Positions 1 through 6,773 of a DNA stretch of 19,442 bases are shown piece after piece. The stretch's first letter is position 1, and each line of letters starts with the position of its first letter. The translations under genes and the position numbers were made by a program. The stretch is from JANLTP01 sp031363055 (lineage in GTDB: Bacteria > Pseudomonadota > Gammaproteobacteria > Burkholderiales > Burkholderiaceae_E), in the NCBI GenBank assembly GCA_031363055.1, contig JANLTP010000059.1, positions 1 to 19,442 on the forward strand, given 5' to 3'. The notes under the pieces are model-generated. The model saw only the letters and a program-made list of their open reading frames with translations, was not told the origin of the DNA and ran no database searches.

Positions 1-1242
1 GGTGGCGCGACCACCTCGCGGGTCCACACGGCCGTCAAGATCGCGCCGAACTACTCAGGCCCGGTGGTCTATGTGGCCGACGCTTCGCGCTCGGTGCCGG
101 TGGCGCAGCAGATCATCTCGAACGAGACCAAGGCCAAGTTCGTGGCTGATCTGTCGATCGAGTACGATCGCGTACGTACCCAACACGCCGCCAAAAAAGG
201 CCCGGACCTGGTCAGCCTGAATGAAGCGCGTGCCAACAAACCGAAAATCGATTGGGTGCTGACGGCCGACGATCATCCGGGGACACCCGGTATTCATGTG
301 CAATCGCACTATCATCCGCCGAAGCCGAAGTTCGTTGGTCGACGGCTGTTCAAGAATTTCGATCTGTCCGAGATCGCTCGCTACATTGACTGGCATCCGT
401 TTTTTCAGACCTGGGACCTGCACGGGCCGTATCCGGCGATCCTCAAAGATGAGGTCGTCGGCGAATCGGCGCGGCGCGTCTATTCCGACGGCAAGTCAAT
501 GCTCAAGCGCGTCATTGAAGGCCGCTGGTTGACCGCCAACGCCGTGGTGTCGTTCTTGCCGGCGAATTCCATCAACGACGATGACATCGAGGTTTATACC
601 GACGACACGCGCACTGAAGTGGCCTTCGTCTATCGCAATCTAAGGCAGCAGATTTCAAAGCGCGACGGCGTCGAAAACAAGTGTCTGGCCGACTACATTG
701 CTCCCAAAACCATTGACGGCAGGCCGTCGGGCATCGCCGACTACATCGGCCTGTTCGCGCTCACCAGTGGTCTGGGGATTGAGAAAAAAGAGAAGGAATT
801 CGTCGGTCTGCTCGATGACTATTCGAGCATCATGCTCAAGGCAATCGCCGATCGCCTGGCCGAGGCGTTTGCCGAGTGCCTGCATGAACGGGTGCGCAAA
901 GACCTCTGGGGTTATGCACCGAGCGAACAATTTTCGATCGAGGAACTGGTCAAGGAACGCTATCGCGGCATTCGCCCGGCGCCGGGCTACCCGGCCTGCC
1001 CGGAACACACGGTCAAGCGTGACATGTTCGAGGTCATGCGCTGTGAAGAGATCGGCATGATCCTTACCGAGAGCTTCGCGATGTTCCCGGCCGCCAGCGT
1101 ATCGGGCTTTTATTTCTCGCATCCGGCCTCGAGTTACTTTAACGTCGGGCGGATCGGGGAAGATCAGCTCAAGGATTACGCTGGCCGCGCCGGTCGCGAT
1201 GAAGCGGAATTACGCCGCGCGCTATCGAGCACGCTGGGCTAG
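1..1242 (+). CDS. metH: Methionine synthase MetH, C-terminal part (5' end outside window)
   Basis: MetH transfers a methyl group from 5-methyltetrahydrofolate to homocysteine through bound cobalamin, making methionine in the cytoplasm. The reading frame is open from base 1 and starts inside the gene, at the conserved GGATTS of the cobalamin-binding domain. The 413 visible codons match roughly the last third of the usual 1,200-residue protein: the end of the B12 domain, then the whole AdoMet-dependent reactivation domain. Visible reactivation-domain signatures are FLPAN, LADYIAPK, the AdoMet-binding stretch RGIRPAPGYPACPEH, LTESFAM and SGFYFSHP, followed by the DQLKDYA helix near the C-terminus. 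The gene ends at TAG (1240-1242), facing the minus-strand gene that ends at 1296. No strong terminator was seen between these convergent genes. Nothing looks broken; the identification is very secure. Confidence 0.97.
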   Translation, partial: GGATTSRVHTAVKIAPNYSGPVVYVADASRSVPVAQQIISNETKAKFVADLSIEYDRVRTQHAAKKGPDLVSLNEARANKPKIDWVLTADDHPGTPGIHVQSHYHPPKPKFVGRRLFKNFDLSEIARYIDWHPFFQTWDLHGPYPAILKDEVVGESARRVYSDGKSMLKRVIEGRWLTANAVVSFLPANSINDDDIEVYTDDTRTEVAFVYRNLRQQISKRDGVENKCLADYIAPKTIDGRPSGIADYIGLFALTSGLGIEKKEKEFVGLLDDYSSIMLKAIADRLAEAFAECLHERVRKDLWGYAPSEQFSIEELVKERYRGIRPAPGYPACPEHTVKRDMFEVMRCEEIGMILTESFAMFPAASVSGFYFSHPASSYFNVGRIGEDQLKDYAGRAGRDEAELRRALSSTLG

Positions 1243-1295
1243 CGGTCGGCTGCGCGCGTTGGCGGTGCGCGTCGCCATCGGCCTGGATCACCGAC

Positions 1296-3482
1296 CTAAA
1301 CAATACTGCGCGAGATATCGGTATCGATGATCAGCATGGCGGCGTTGCTGCCGCTCCCACTCGTGTAGACCACATAAGCCTGGCCGCCGTTGCTGACAAC
1401 CCCGGGTTGCAGCGTCCAGCCGCCGCTGGCGATAATGGCATCACCGGTGTTGCCGTCGACCACCAGTTGACGCTGCGCGACCGTGGCCGACAGCCCGGTC
1501 CAGCCGTTGCCGCTGTTGAACACATTCGAGCTCGCAAAGTCGAGCACATCGGTGACTGACAAGATCAGCGAGTTGTTGCCGGTACCGGTCAGATTGACGC
1601 GCTCAAAGCTCGTGATCGCGGTGGCGGGCACATTCAACAGATTCAGCGACAGGCCGGCACCGTTGAACGAGAAGGTATCAATCCCTGCGCCGCCGTTGAT
1701 GTTGGCACCAGGTGATGCCAGATTGGCCAGTTCGGTGGCGTTTAGCAACAAGGTGTCATTGCCACTGGTACCTTGATAAACCGTTGCGACCGCTGCTGTG
1801 ATGACCACCGTCACATTGCTGCTGGCACTATTACCCGCAGCGTCGGTGGCGGTTGCTGTGACGGTTGCAGTGCCGCTGACCGGAATGCTGGCCGCGTCGA
1901 ACAGCGCGCTGAACGTGCCGCCACTGGCGGTCACGCTTCGGCTCGCAGTGCCCCAGTTCACCACCACAGTGCTGCCGCTCTCGGCACTCCCCGTGACACT
2001 GACGCCAGCGCCGCGTTCGGCAGCGGTGATGACGTTATCGCCGGTGATCGCGGCCAGGCTCACGTTCGGCGCGACCCGGTCGAGCACAATACTTCGGGTG
2101 GCCTCGGCACCCGGACTGCCGTCGGCATTGAGTGCCGTGGCGCGTGCAGCGAAGATGCCATCGGCCGGCAATTCGGTGCTTGCAAAGGAAGCACTATAAG
2201 TGCCGGTCGATGTGACGGTTGCCGCGCGACTGCTGGTGCCCAGCACGACCGTAACTCGACTGCCCGGTTCGGTCGTGCCCGTTACGACGACAGCAGCGCT
2301 GGCCTCGCTGCGGTTGATGATGTCGTTGTCGGCGATCGGGTTGATCACCAGGCGACTGGTCGGAACGCTGGGCAGGGCGACCAAGAGGCTTGCCACCGGA
2401 CTGGCGTTACCAGCGGCGTCGCTGGCGGTCACCTGCACGGTTCTCTGGGTTCCGGCTGATGCAATTTGTGCTGACGTGTAGCTCGATGACCAGGCGCCGC
2501 TGGCATCGGCATTCAGCGAACGGGTCAAGCCCAACCAACTGACGCTGACTGCCGCGCCGGACTCGGCGCGACCGCTCACGGTCACACCAGCGGTCGCTTC
2601 CGACGCTGACACGTTGTTATCGCCGGTCACCGCATTGATCACCGGAATGGTCGGCGCAATCGTATCGACCGTCAGCGTTTCATTGAGCAGTCCGACGCTG
2701 GTGCCGGCGCTGGTAGTGGCGCGTACCAGCAACTGTGTGGCGCCTTCGGGCAAACGATTATTGGGCAGCAGGTTGACACTGGGCGTATCCCTGCCGATCG
2801 CTACGCTCCAGCGCCCATCAGCGGCTACCGTCGTGGTGTAACTGAGATCGGCGCTGCCGTTATTGCCGAGATCGAGTGTCACGGTGATGATCGAGCCAGG
2901 CGTGCCGGTCCCGGTCAAGGTCGGCGTGGCGTTATTGACTACTTTGGCGCTGGTCAAGGTCGGTGTGTCGGGCGCCGAACTCGAGACGGCCGTGGCATCC
3001 GAGCTGCCACTTTTACCACCACCGCCACCGGCCGCCGCCAACCCTATGATGGCTGCACCGGCGTAGATCCAGCCGCGCCCGGCCGTCTCGGCCTCCGGTT
3101 CAACCGGGACTGCGGCAATCAGCGTAGCAGGCGCATGCATGACAAAGCTGCCATCCTGCAGGGCGCCCACGGGAAGACTGACCGGGGTGATCTCGCTGAC
3201 GAGGGCACCGCGAAAATTATCGAGTGAAAAGGAGCAACTGAAGTCCGCCGTGCAGTTCTTGAAGAAGTTGTCTACTTCAACCACGATGTCGTCGGGCAGG
3301 CCGTCGACCACCAATTTTTGGTTGACGCGTTTGACCCCGACACTCGATTCCAACGCCGCGCCGCGATCCTCGACGATGCGAAACCGCATGCCCGGTTCGG
3401 CATTGACGCGGTTCCGCCCGGCCGACAGTGGCCGACGCTGAGCACTGCCGCTGTTATCGGATATTTCGATGAAAAGAGCCAT
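1296..3482 (-). CDS. Ig-like repeat surface protein with BapA-prefix-like N-terminus
   Basis: This 728-residue protein is probably a secreted or surface adhesin-like protein; its ligand is unknown. Residues 1 to about 125 resemble the prefix domain of BapA-type large adhesins and contain two cysteines (C77, C83). A hydrophobic stretch at about 137-152 runs into a glycine run (152-156), an arrangement common in this family. About four bacterial Ig-like modules of 90-100 residues follow (about 172-565), with recurring patterns such as VTGDN..., GSAESG and VTATDAAGN. The last 160 residues begin with GTSGNDTL and GGAGIDTF, resembling hemolysin-type calcium-binding repeat ends, as in type I secreted proteins. 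No N-terminal Sec signal is visible, which fits type I secretion, but no exporter genes lie in the window. It is the only minus-strand gene called here and is much shorter than typical giant Bap proteins. Family assignment is good; function is inferred. Confidence 0.85.
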   Translation of the reverse strand: MALFIEISDNSGSAQRRPLSAGRNRVNAEPGMRFRIVEDRGAALESSVGVKRVNQKLVVDGLPDDIVVEVDNFFKNCTADFSCSFSLDNFRGALVSEITPVSLPVGALQDGSFVMHAPATLIAAVPVEPEAETAGRGWIYAGAAIIGLAAAGGGGGKSGSSDATAVSSSAPDTPTLTSAKVVNNATPTLTGTGTPGSIITVTLDLGNNGSADLSYTTTVAADGRWSVAIGRDTPSVNLLPNNRLPEGATQLLVRATTSAGTSVGLLNETLTVDTIAPTIPVINAVTGDNNVSASEATAGVTVSGRAESGAAVSVSWLGLTRSLNADASGAWSSSYTSAQIASAGTQRTVQVTASDAAGNASPVASLLVALPSVPTSRLVINPIADNDIINRSEASAAVVVTGTTEPGSRVTVVLGTSSRAATVTSTGTYSASFASTELPADGIFAARATALNADGSPGAEATRSIVLDRVAPNVSLAAITGDNVITAAERGAGVSVTGSAESGSTVVVNWGTASRSVTASGGTFSALFDAASIPVSGTATVTATATDAAGNSASSNVTVVITAAVATVYQGTSGNDTLLLNATELANLASPGANINGGAGIDTFSFNGAGLSLNLLNVPATAITSFERVNLTGTGNNSLILSVTDVLDFASSNVFNSGNGWTGLSATVAQRQLVVDGNTGDAIIASGGWTLQPGVVSNGGQAYVVYTSGSGSNAAMLIIDTDISRSIV

Positions 3483-3708
3483 GGGCGTTGAATCTTCGTT
3501 GCGTTCTTCTATGTTCTTAGTCTAAACGTATCCCTCCTATCCTACCCCAGCAACAAAACGCGCGGCGTGCAAAGCCCCTCTAGCGTGAAACACCACACGG
3601 GCATCACGGGGTCGTGCAGCGCGAAATCCAGGTTGATGCCAAGTATCATGTTGCGTGAAACACCCTGGCTTTGGTTCGCACGGTACTTTCCTCACTTGAA
3701 AGCCCCAC
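3483..3708. other. Divergent intergenic region between the Ig-like gene and nudC
   Basis: These 226 bases separate two divergently transcribed genes and should hold both promoters. The clearest feature is a 12-base direct repeat, GCGTGAAACACC, at 3583-3594 and 3653-3664. No convincing -35/-10 pair was found by eye. A minus-strand open frame crosses this stretch, but it overlaps nudC antisense and resembles no known protein. Confidence 0.6.
3583..3664. repeat. 12-base direct repeat pair upstream of nudC
   Basis: GCGTGAAACACC occurs exactly at 3583-3594 and 3653-3664, with starts 70 bases apart, or close to seven helical turns. The second copy lies 44 bases before the nudC start codon. The spacing would suit a regulator binding two sites on one DNA face, but no known operator is recognised, so regulation is an inference. 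Confidence 0.55.
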
Positions 3709-4563
3709 ATGATTCTCCCGTCAGCCTTTGACGCTTTATGGGCAGCGCCCGAGGGCGTGCCGCCCGCCTTGAACCCAACCGATACGAGGGCACACTGGTT
3801 TGTGTTCAATCGCCAGCGTTTGCTGGTGGTCGGTGACCGCCGGCAGCCGCGCCTGCCCTCGCCGATTGAAATTCCACTCAATCTGAATGCCGCCGGGGTG
3901 CGTTTTGTCGGACTTCTTGACGGTATGCCGTGCTGGGCCGGCGAGACCGCACTCGATGACCTCGGTGATATTGGCCAGGCCTATTCCTGGGAGCCGGTGC
4001 GCGCTCTGTTCAGCCGCTTGCCCGATGAGCCGTTGGCGGTCGGTGCGCGCGCCTTGCAAATGCTTGAATTCGATCGGACGCACCGCTTTTGCGGCGTCTG
4101 TGCGACCGCCACCGAAGTTCACGAAGGCGGTCGATCACGGCGCTGCCCGAAGTGCAATGAAACCGCTTATCCACGCGTGGCGCCGGCGATGATGGTGCTC
4201 ATAAAACGCGAGACAGCGGCCGGCCGCGAGTTACTGTTGGCGCGATCGCCGCGTTTTCCCGCCGGCATGTTCAGTGCTCTGGCCGGGTTTGTCGAGATCT
4301 CGGAGTCGATCGAGAATTGCGTGCATCGTGAGGCGTTCGAGGAGGTCGGCGTTCGGATCAAGAACCTGCAGTACTTTGACAGCCAGGCTTGGCCGTTTCC
4401 GCATTCGCTGATGATCGCCTTTGTGGCCGATTGGCACAGTGGCGAGATCAAACCCGAGGCCGGTGAGATCGAAGATGCACGCTGGTTCCCGATGCAGGCG
4501 CTGCCACAATTGCCGCATCGCCTGTCGATCGCACGCCGGCTGATCGATGCCCAATTGGAGTGA
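3709..4563 (+). CDS. nudC: NAD+ diphosphatase NudC (Nudix hydrolase; NAD-RNA decapping family)
   Basis: NudC hydrolyses NAD(H) to NMN(H) and AMP and, in E. coli, removes the NAD cap from RNA 5' ends in the cytoplasm. The 284-residue product has the family's domain order. A divergent N-terminal region is followed by a zinc ribbon with four cysteines (C128, C131, C146, C149). The complete Nudix box spans residues 193-215 (G-x5-E-x7-REAFEEVGV). The NudC-specific motif is at 225-233 and reads SQAWPFPHS, with alanine where the family usually has proline. The protein is slightly longer than E. coli NudC (257). The ATG at 3709 has only a weak purine-rich stretch upstream (GAAAG). The next gene starts 124 bases downstream. 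Identity is secure because zinc ribbon, Nudix box and SQxWPFP motif occur together. Confidence 0.95.
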   Translation: MILPSAFDALWAAPEGVPPALNPTDTRAHWFVFNRQRLLVVGDRRQPRLPSPIEIPLNLNAAGVRFVGLLDGMPCWAGETALDDLGDIGQAYSWEPVRALFSRLPDEPLAVGARALQMLEFDRTHRFCGVCATATEVHEGGRSRRCPKCNETAYPRVAPAMMVLIKRETAAGRELLLARSPRFPAGMFSALAGFVEISESIENCVHREAFEEVGVRIKNLQYFDSQAWPFPHSLMIAFVADWHSGEIKPEAGEIEDARWFPMQALPQLPHRLSIARRLIDAQLE

Positions 4564-4658
4564 TGTCCGCCAGCCAGATCGCACGGTGCTCTGTCGGCTG
4601 TTAATGGCCGTTCATCCGTCTTCGCTCGGGGATTGTTGACTCGCACCGTGATCATCAA

Positions 4659-4679
4659 GTCTTTGCGTTCTGCGAAGAC
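4659..4679 (+). promoter_or_regulatory. Stem-loop covering the likely ribosome binding site of the CAP lipoprotein gene
   Basis: GTCTTTGC (4659-4666) and GCGAAGAC (4672-4679) form an 8-base-pair stem with one G-U pair around a 5-base loop. The right arm contains GAAGA, the only Shine-Dalgarno-like sequence before the ATG at 4688. If it folds in the mRNA, it would cover the ribosome binding site. Whether it regulates translation is inferred. Confidence 0.4.
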
Positions 4680-4687
4680 CGATTTCG

Positions 4688-5350
4688 ATGTTCACTACTC
4701 AGCGTTCGCGTCAACGGCAAGCCGCCGCCGGCATGGCAATCCTGTGTTTGCTCACCGCTTGTGGAAGCGGCGACGATCAATCCAGCAATACGCCGGCACC
4801 AGCGCCAGCCGCAGCCGCAGCCGGTGCATCGGCTGCAGCGGTCGCCGGCGATACCGCCAGCGCCGCAGCCAAGGACTCCAGCGCCACACCCGATGGCGAG
4901 TTTGCCCAAAGCAATCTAAAGGCGATCAACGAGGCGCGCGCTGTTGGTCGCCGATGTGGAGACACTAATTTTCCGGCCGTTGCGCCGTTGCGATGGAATC
5001 TGCGAGCCACCGAGGCCGCCGCGACTGAATCGCGCTGGATGCAAAGTAACAATACCTGGGGCCATGTCTGGCCGGACGGCACTGCGGTGGCCGATCGACT
5101 GACGCGCGCCGGCTACAACTGGCAAAGCGCCGGTGAAAATATTGCAGCCGGTTTCGTGAGCCTGGAAACGGTCATGCAAGCGTGGATCGACAGTCCGGGC
5201 CATTGCGTGAATATCATGCGGGCCGACGTTGACGAAGTGGGTGTCAGTTTGATTCCCGGCACCGGCTCCAATACCTACCGCAGCTACTGGACCATGGTGC
5301 TGGCCAAGGAATCGGCCAAGCCAAAACTGGCCGCCAACAAAGCCGAATAA
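4688..5350 (+). CDS. CAP/SCP-domain lipoprotein
   Basis: The 220-residue product begins with a lipoprotein signal peptide: basic residues (RSRQRQ), a short hydrophobic core, and lipobox LLTAC with the lipidated cysteine at C25. Glycine at +2 does not suggest inner-membrane retention, so the outer membrane is the likely location. A low-complexity Ala/Pro linker spans about residues 35-65. The CAP domain (cysteine-rich secretory protein, antigen 5 and PR-1 fold; PF00188 type) covers about 78-205. It shows the start INEAR, then GHVWPDG, AGENIAAG, a W-I-DSPGHC segment and a C-terminal strand ending in YWTMVLAK. Two histidines (GHVW and PGHC) and a glutamate (GEN) match the usual CAP metal-binding cavity. 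Bacterial members have varied or unknown roles, so no substrate is assigned. A hairpin follows just after the stop codon. Confidence 0.88.
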   Translation: MFTTQRSRQRQAAAGMAILCLLTACGSGDDQSSNTPAPAPAAAAAGASAAAVAGDTASAAAKDSSATPDGEFAQSNLKAINEARAVGRRCGDTNFPAVAPLRWNLRATEAAATESRWMQSNNTWGHVWPDGTAVADRLTRAGYNWQSAGENIAAGFVSLETVMQAWIDSPGHCVNIMRADVDEVGVSLIPGTGSNTYRSYWTMVLAKESAKPKLAANKAE

Positions 5351-5353
5351 AAC

Positions 5354-5369
5354 CCCGCCGCTCGGCGGG
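5354..5369 (+). terminator. GC-rich hairpin after the CAP lipoprotein gene
   Basis: CCCGCC (5354-5359), loop GCTC and GGCGGG (5364-5369) form a perfect 6-base-pair GC stem four bases after the TAA stop. The + strand lacks a clear run of T after the hairpin; the T-rich side lies on the minus strand. It is therefore a likely but imperfect + strand terminator. Confidence 0.45.
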
Positions 5370-5412
5370 ATGTTACCGTAGGCATTTGTTTGATCGCCGA
5401 CGCGTACCGTTC

Positions 5413-6615
5413 ATGCAGGCTCAATCTCGTCAATGGCTGGTGATCGCCCATCGGTGGTTGGGCCTCAGCCTGCTGCTCTGGTTCGTCATGCTCGGTGTGA
5501 CCGGCAGTGTGCTGGTTTTTCAGGACGAGATCGATGCCTGGCTGAACCCGGTATTGCTCATTGATAACGAACAACGGCCGCTTCCGGCACTGAACGCGCA
5601 GCGCGAGTCTGATCGAATTCAGAGCGCTCAAACGATTCTTGAAGCGGCCTTGAGGACATTTCCCGAGGCCGCCGTTGAACGGATTCGAATGCCGCAACGA
5701 GCGGGCGAGGTGTTCCGTCTCGTCATGCGTGAACGGGCCCGGATTCGCATCGGCTCGCCACGCTACGAGGCCACGTTCAGCCCAACCAACAGCGTGTCGC
5801 TTGGAGCCAGACCCCTTCAAGGCTATGGTGCCTCAGCGCCCCTGCTGGTACGCACGATCTACGATTTACATCATCGTGTGCTGCTCGGTAACGCTGGCAA
5901 AACGGCGGTGGGCGTGATCGGTGCGCTGCTGTTGGTCATGATCAGTCTTGGATTTCTGATTGCCTTACCCCGCAAGTTGGTGAGCCGCGCCTGGGCGACC
6001 ATGGTCGGCATCAAACTAGGCGCACATCCGGCCCGACTGATTTTTGATTTGCATCGATCGATCGGTGTGCTCGCGTTCGGCTTGTTGCTGATCTCAACCT
6101 TCACCGGCTTTGCATTGGCCTTCCCGGACTACGCCCGCGACGCGTTGAGTCTTTTCTCCGGAACGCGTACCTTGCCGGTTGTACCCTTTTTACAACGCGA
6201 GGATTTGCCCGATGCACCGCTTGAACCGCTATTGGCGGCGGCTAGAAGTGCCCATCCGGCGGCGCAGATTACCGAAGTGCACTTGCCGCAGCGGCGATCG
6301 GCTCCGTTGCTGATTTATCTTCGGCAGCCTGACGACTGGCAGCGTCGCGGCGATACTCTGCTGCTAGTCGATTCAGCTACCGGGGTGTTGAAACTCGAAC
6401 ATGATGCGCGCAGCCGCAGCCTCGGCGAGCGAGTGTTTCACAGCCTGTTTCCGATTCACAGCGGCGTCGCTTGGGGCGCGATCGGCCGCGTCCTGATGTT
6501 CGTTGCCGGTCTGTTGCCGTTGTGCCTGGGAATCACCGGTGTGCTGATCTGGCGGCGCAAACAGCGCGCGACGGCGGTTGCGCGCAGCAGGAAGTTGCGC
6601 ACAATGGCCAGTTAG
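5413..6615 (+). CDS. PepSY-associated transmembrane (PepSY_TM / PiuB-like) protein
   Basis: The product of about 400 residues has four membrane segments, at about residues 17-36, 165-190, 217-238 and 360-384. Large loops between helices 1-2 and 3-4 resemble the PepSY-associated TM family (PF03929). N-terminal HRWLGL and the later LHRSIG and SLFPIHSG stretches carry histidines near the helices, as in family members that bind heme. Related proteins sit beside siderophore receptors, and several are implicated in periplasmic or inner-membrane reduction of ferric siderophores. No iron-uptake gene is seen nearby, so that role is only likely. The start is uncertain. ATG at 5413 places the first helix as in relatives, but a TTG at 5386 with a weak upstream TAGG would add nine residues. 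It is not obviously co-transcribed with the formate dehydrogenase genes 158 bases downstream. Confidence 0.85.
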   Translation: MQAQSRQWLVIAHRWLGLSLLLWFVMLGVTGSVLVFQDEIDAWLNPVLLIDNEQRPLPALNAQRESDRIQSAQTILEAALRTFPEAAVERIRMPQRAGEVFRLVMRERARIRIGSPRYEATFSPTNSVSLGARPLQGYGASAPLLVRTIYDLHHRVLLGNAGKTAVGVIGALLLVMISLGFLIALPRKLVSRAWATMVGIKLGAHPARLIFDLHRSIGVLAFGLLLISTFTGFALAFPDYARDALSLFSGTRTLPVVPFLQREDLPDAPLEPLLAAARSAHPAAQITEVHLPQRRSAPLLIYLRQPDDWQRRGDTLLLVDSATGVLKLEHDARSRSLGERVFHSLFPIHSGVAWGAIGRVLMFVAGLLPLCLGITGVLIWRRKQRATAVARSRKLRTMAS

Positions 6616-6757
6616 CGCATTTCAGTGAAGCCGACGATGCGGCAACTGCACGAATCGTCCAGGTCGAATACGAAACGACGCTTATTGCGTTGCAACAACC
6701 AAATGCGGCCGTTCCGAATATGATCTGGTTTTGCTCATAACGATTCACCAGGCTTCG

Positions 6758-6766
6758 TAGGAGGAG
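6758..6766 (+). promoter_or_regulatory. Strong Shine-Dalgarno sequence that decides the fdnG start
   Basis: TAGGAGGAG ends seven bases before GTG (6774) and thirteen before the in-frame ATG (6780). The spacing favours GTG as the start of fdnG, giving MDMSRRQFF, the same layout as E. coli FdnG. No FNR-like (TTGAT-N4-ATCAA) or sigma-54 (GG-N10-GC) site was found in the 158 bases upstream. Confidence 0.7.
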
Positions 6767-6773
6767 ACTAACC

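Noticed and set aside
1243..1295. Bidirectional terminator between metH and the Ig-like gene
   Set aside because: Only short imperfect pairing (for example GGCG/CGCC) is present and no T-run follows on either strand.
3537..3881. 114-residue minus-strand open frame between the Ig-like gene and nudC
   Set aside because: It overlaps the nudC start antisense, has no recognisable similarity, and covers the likely promoter region.
6616..6773. FNR or sigma-54 promoter upstream of fdnG, and a 6-base inverted repeat GACGAT/ATCGTC at 6633-6659
   Set aside because: No sequence matches the FNR or -24/-12 consensus well enough, and the inverted repeat has a 15-base loop with no added support.
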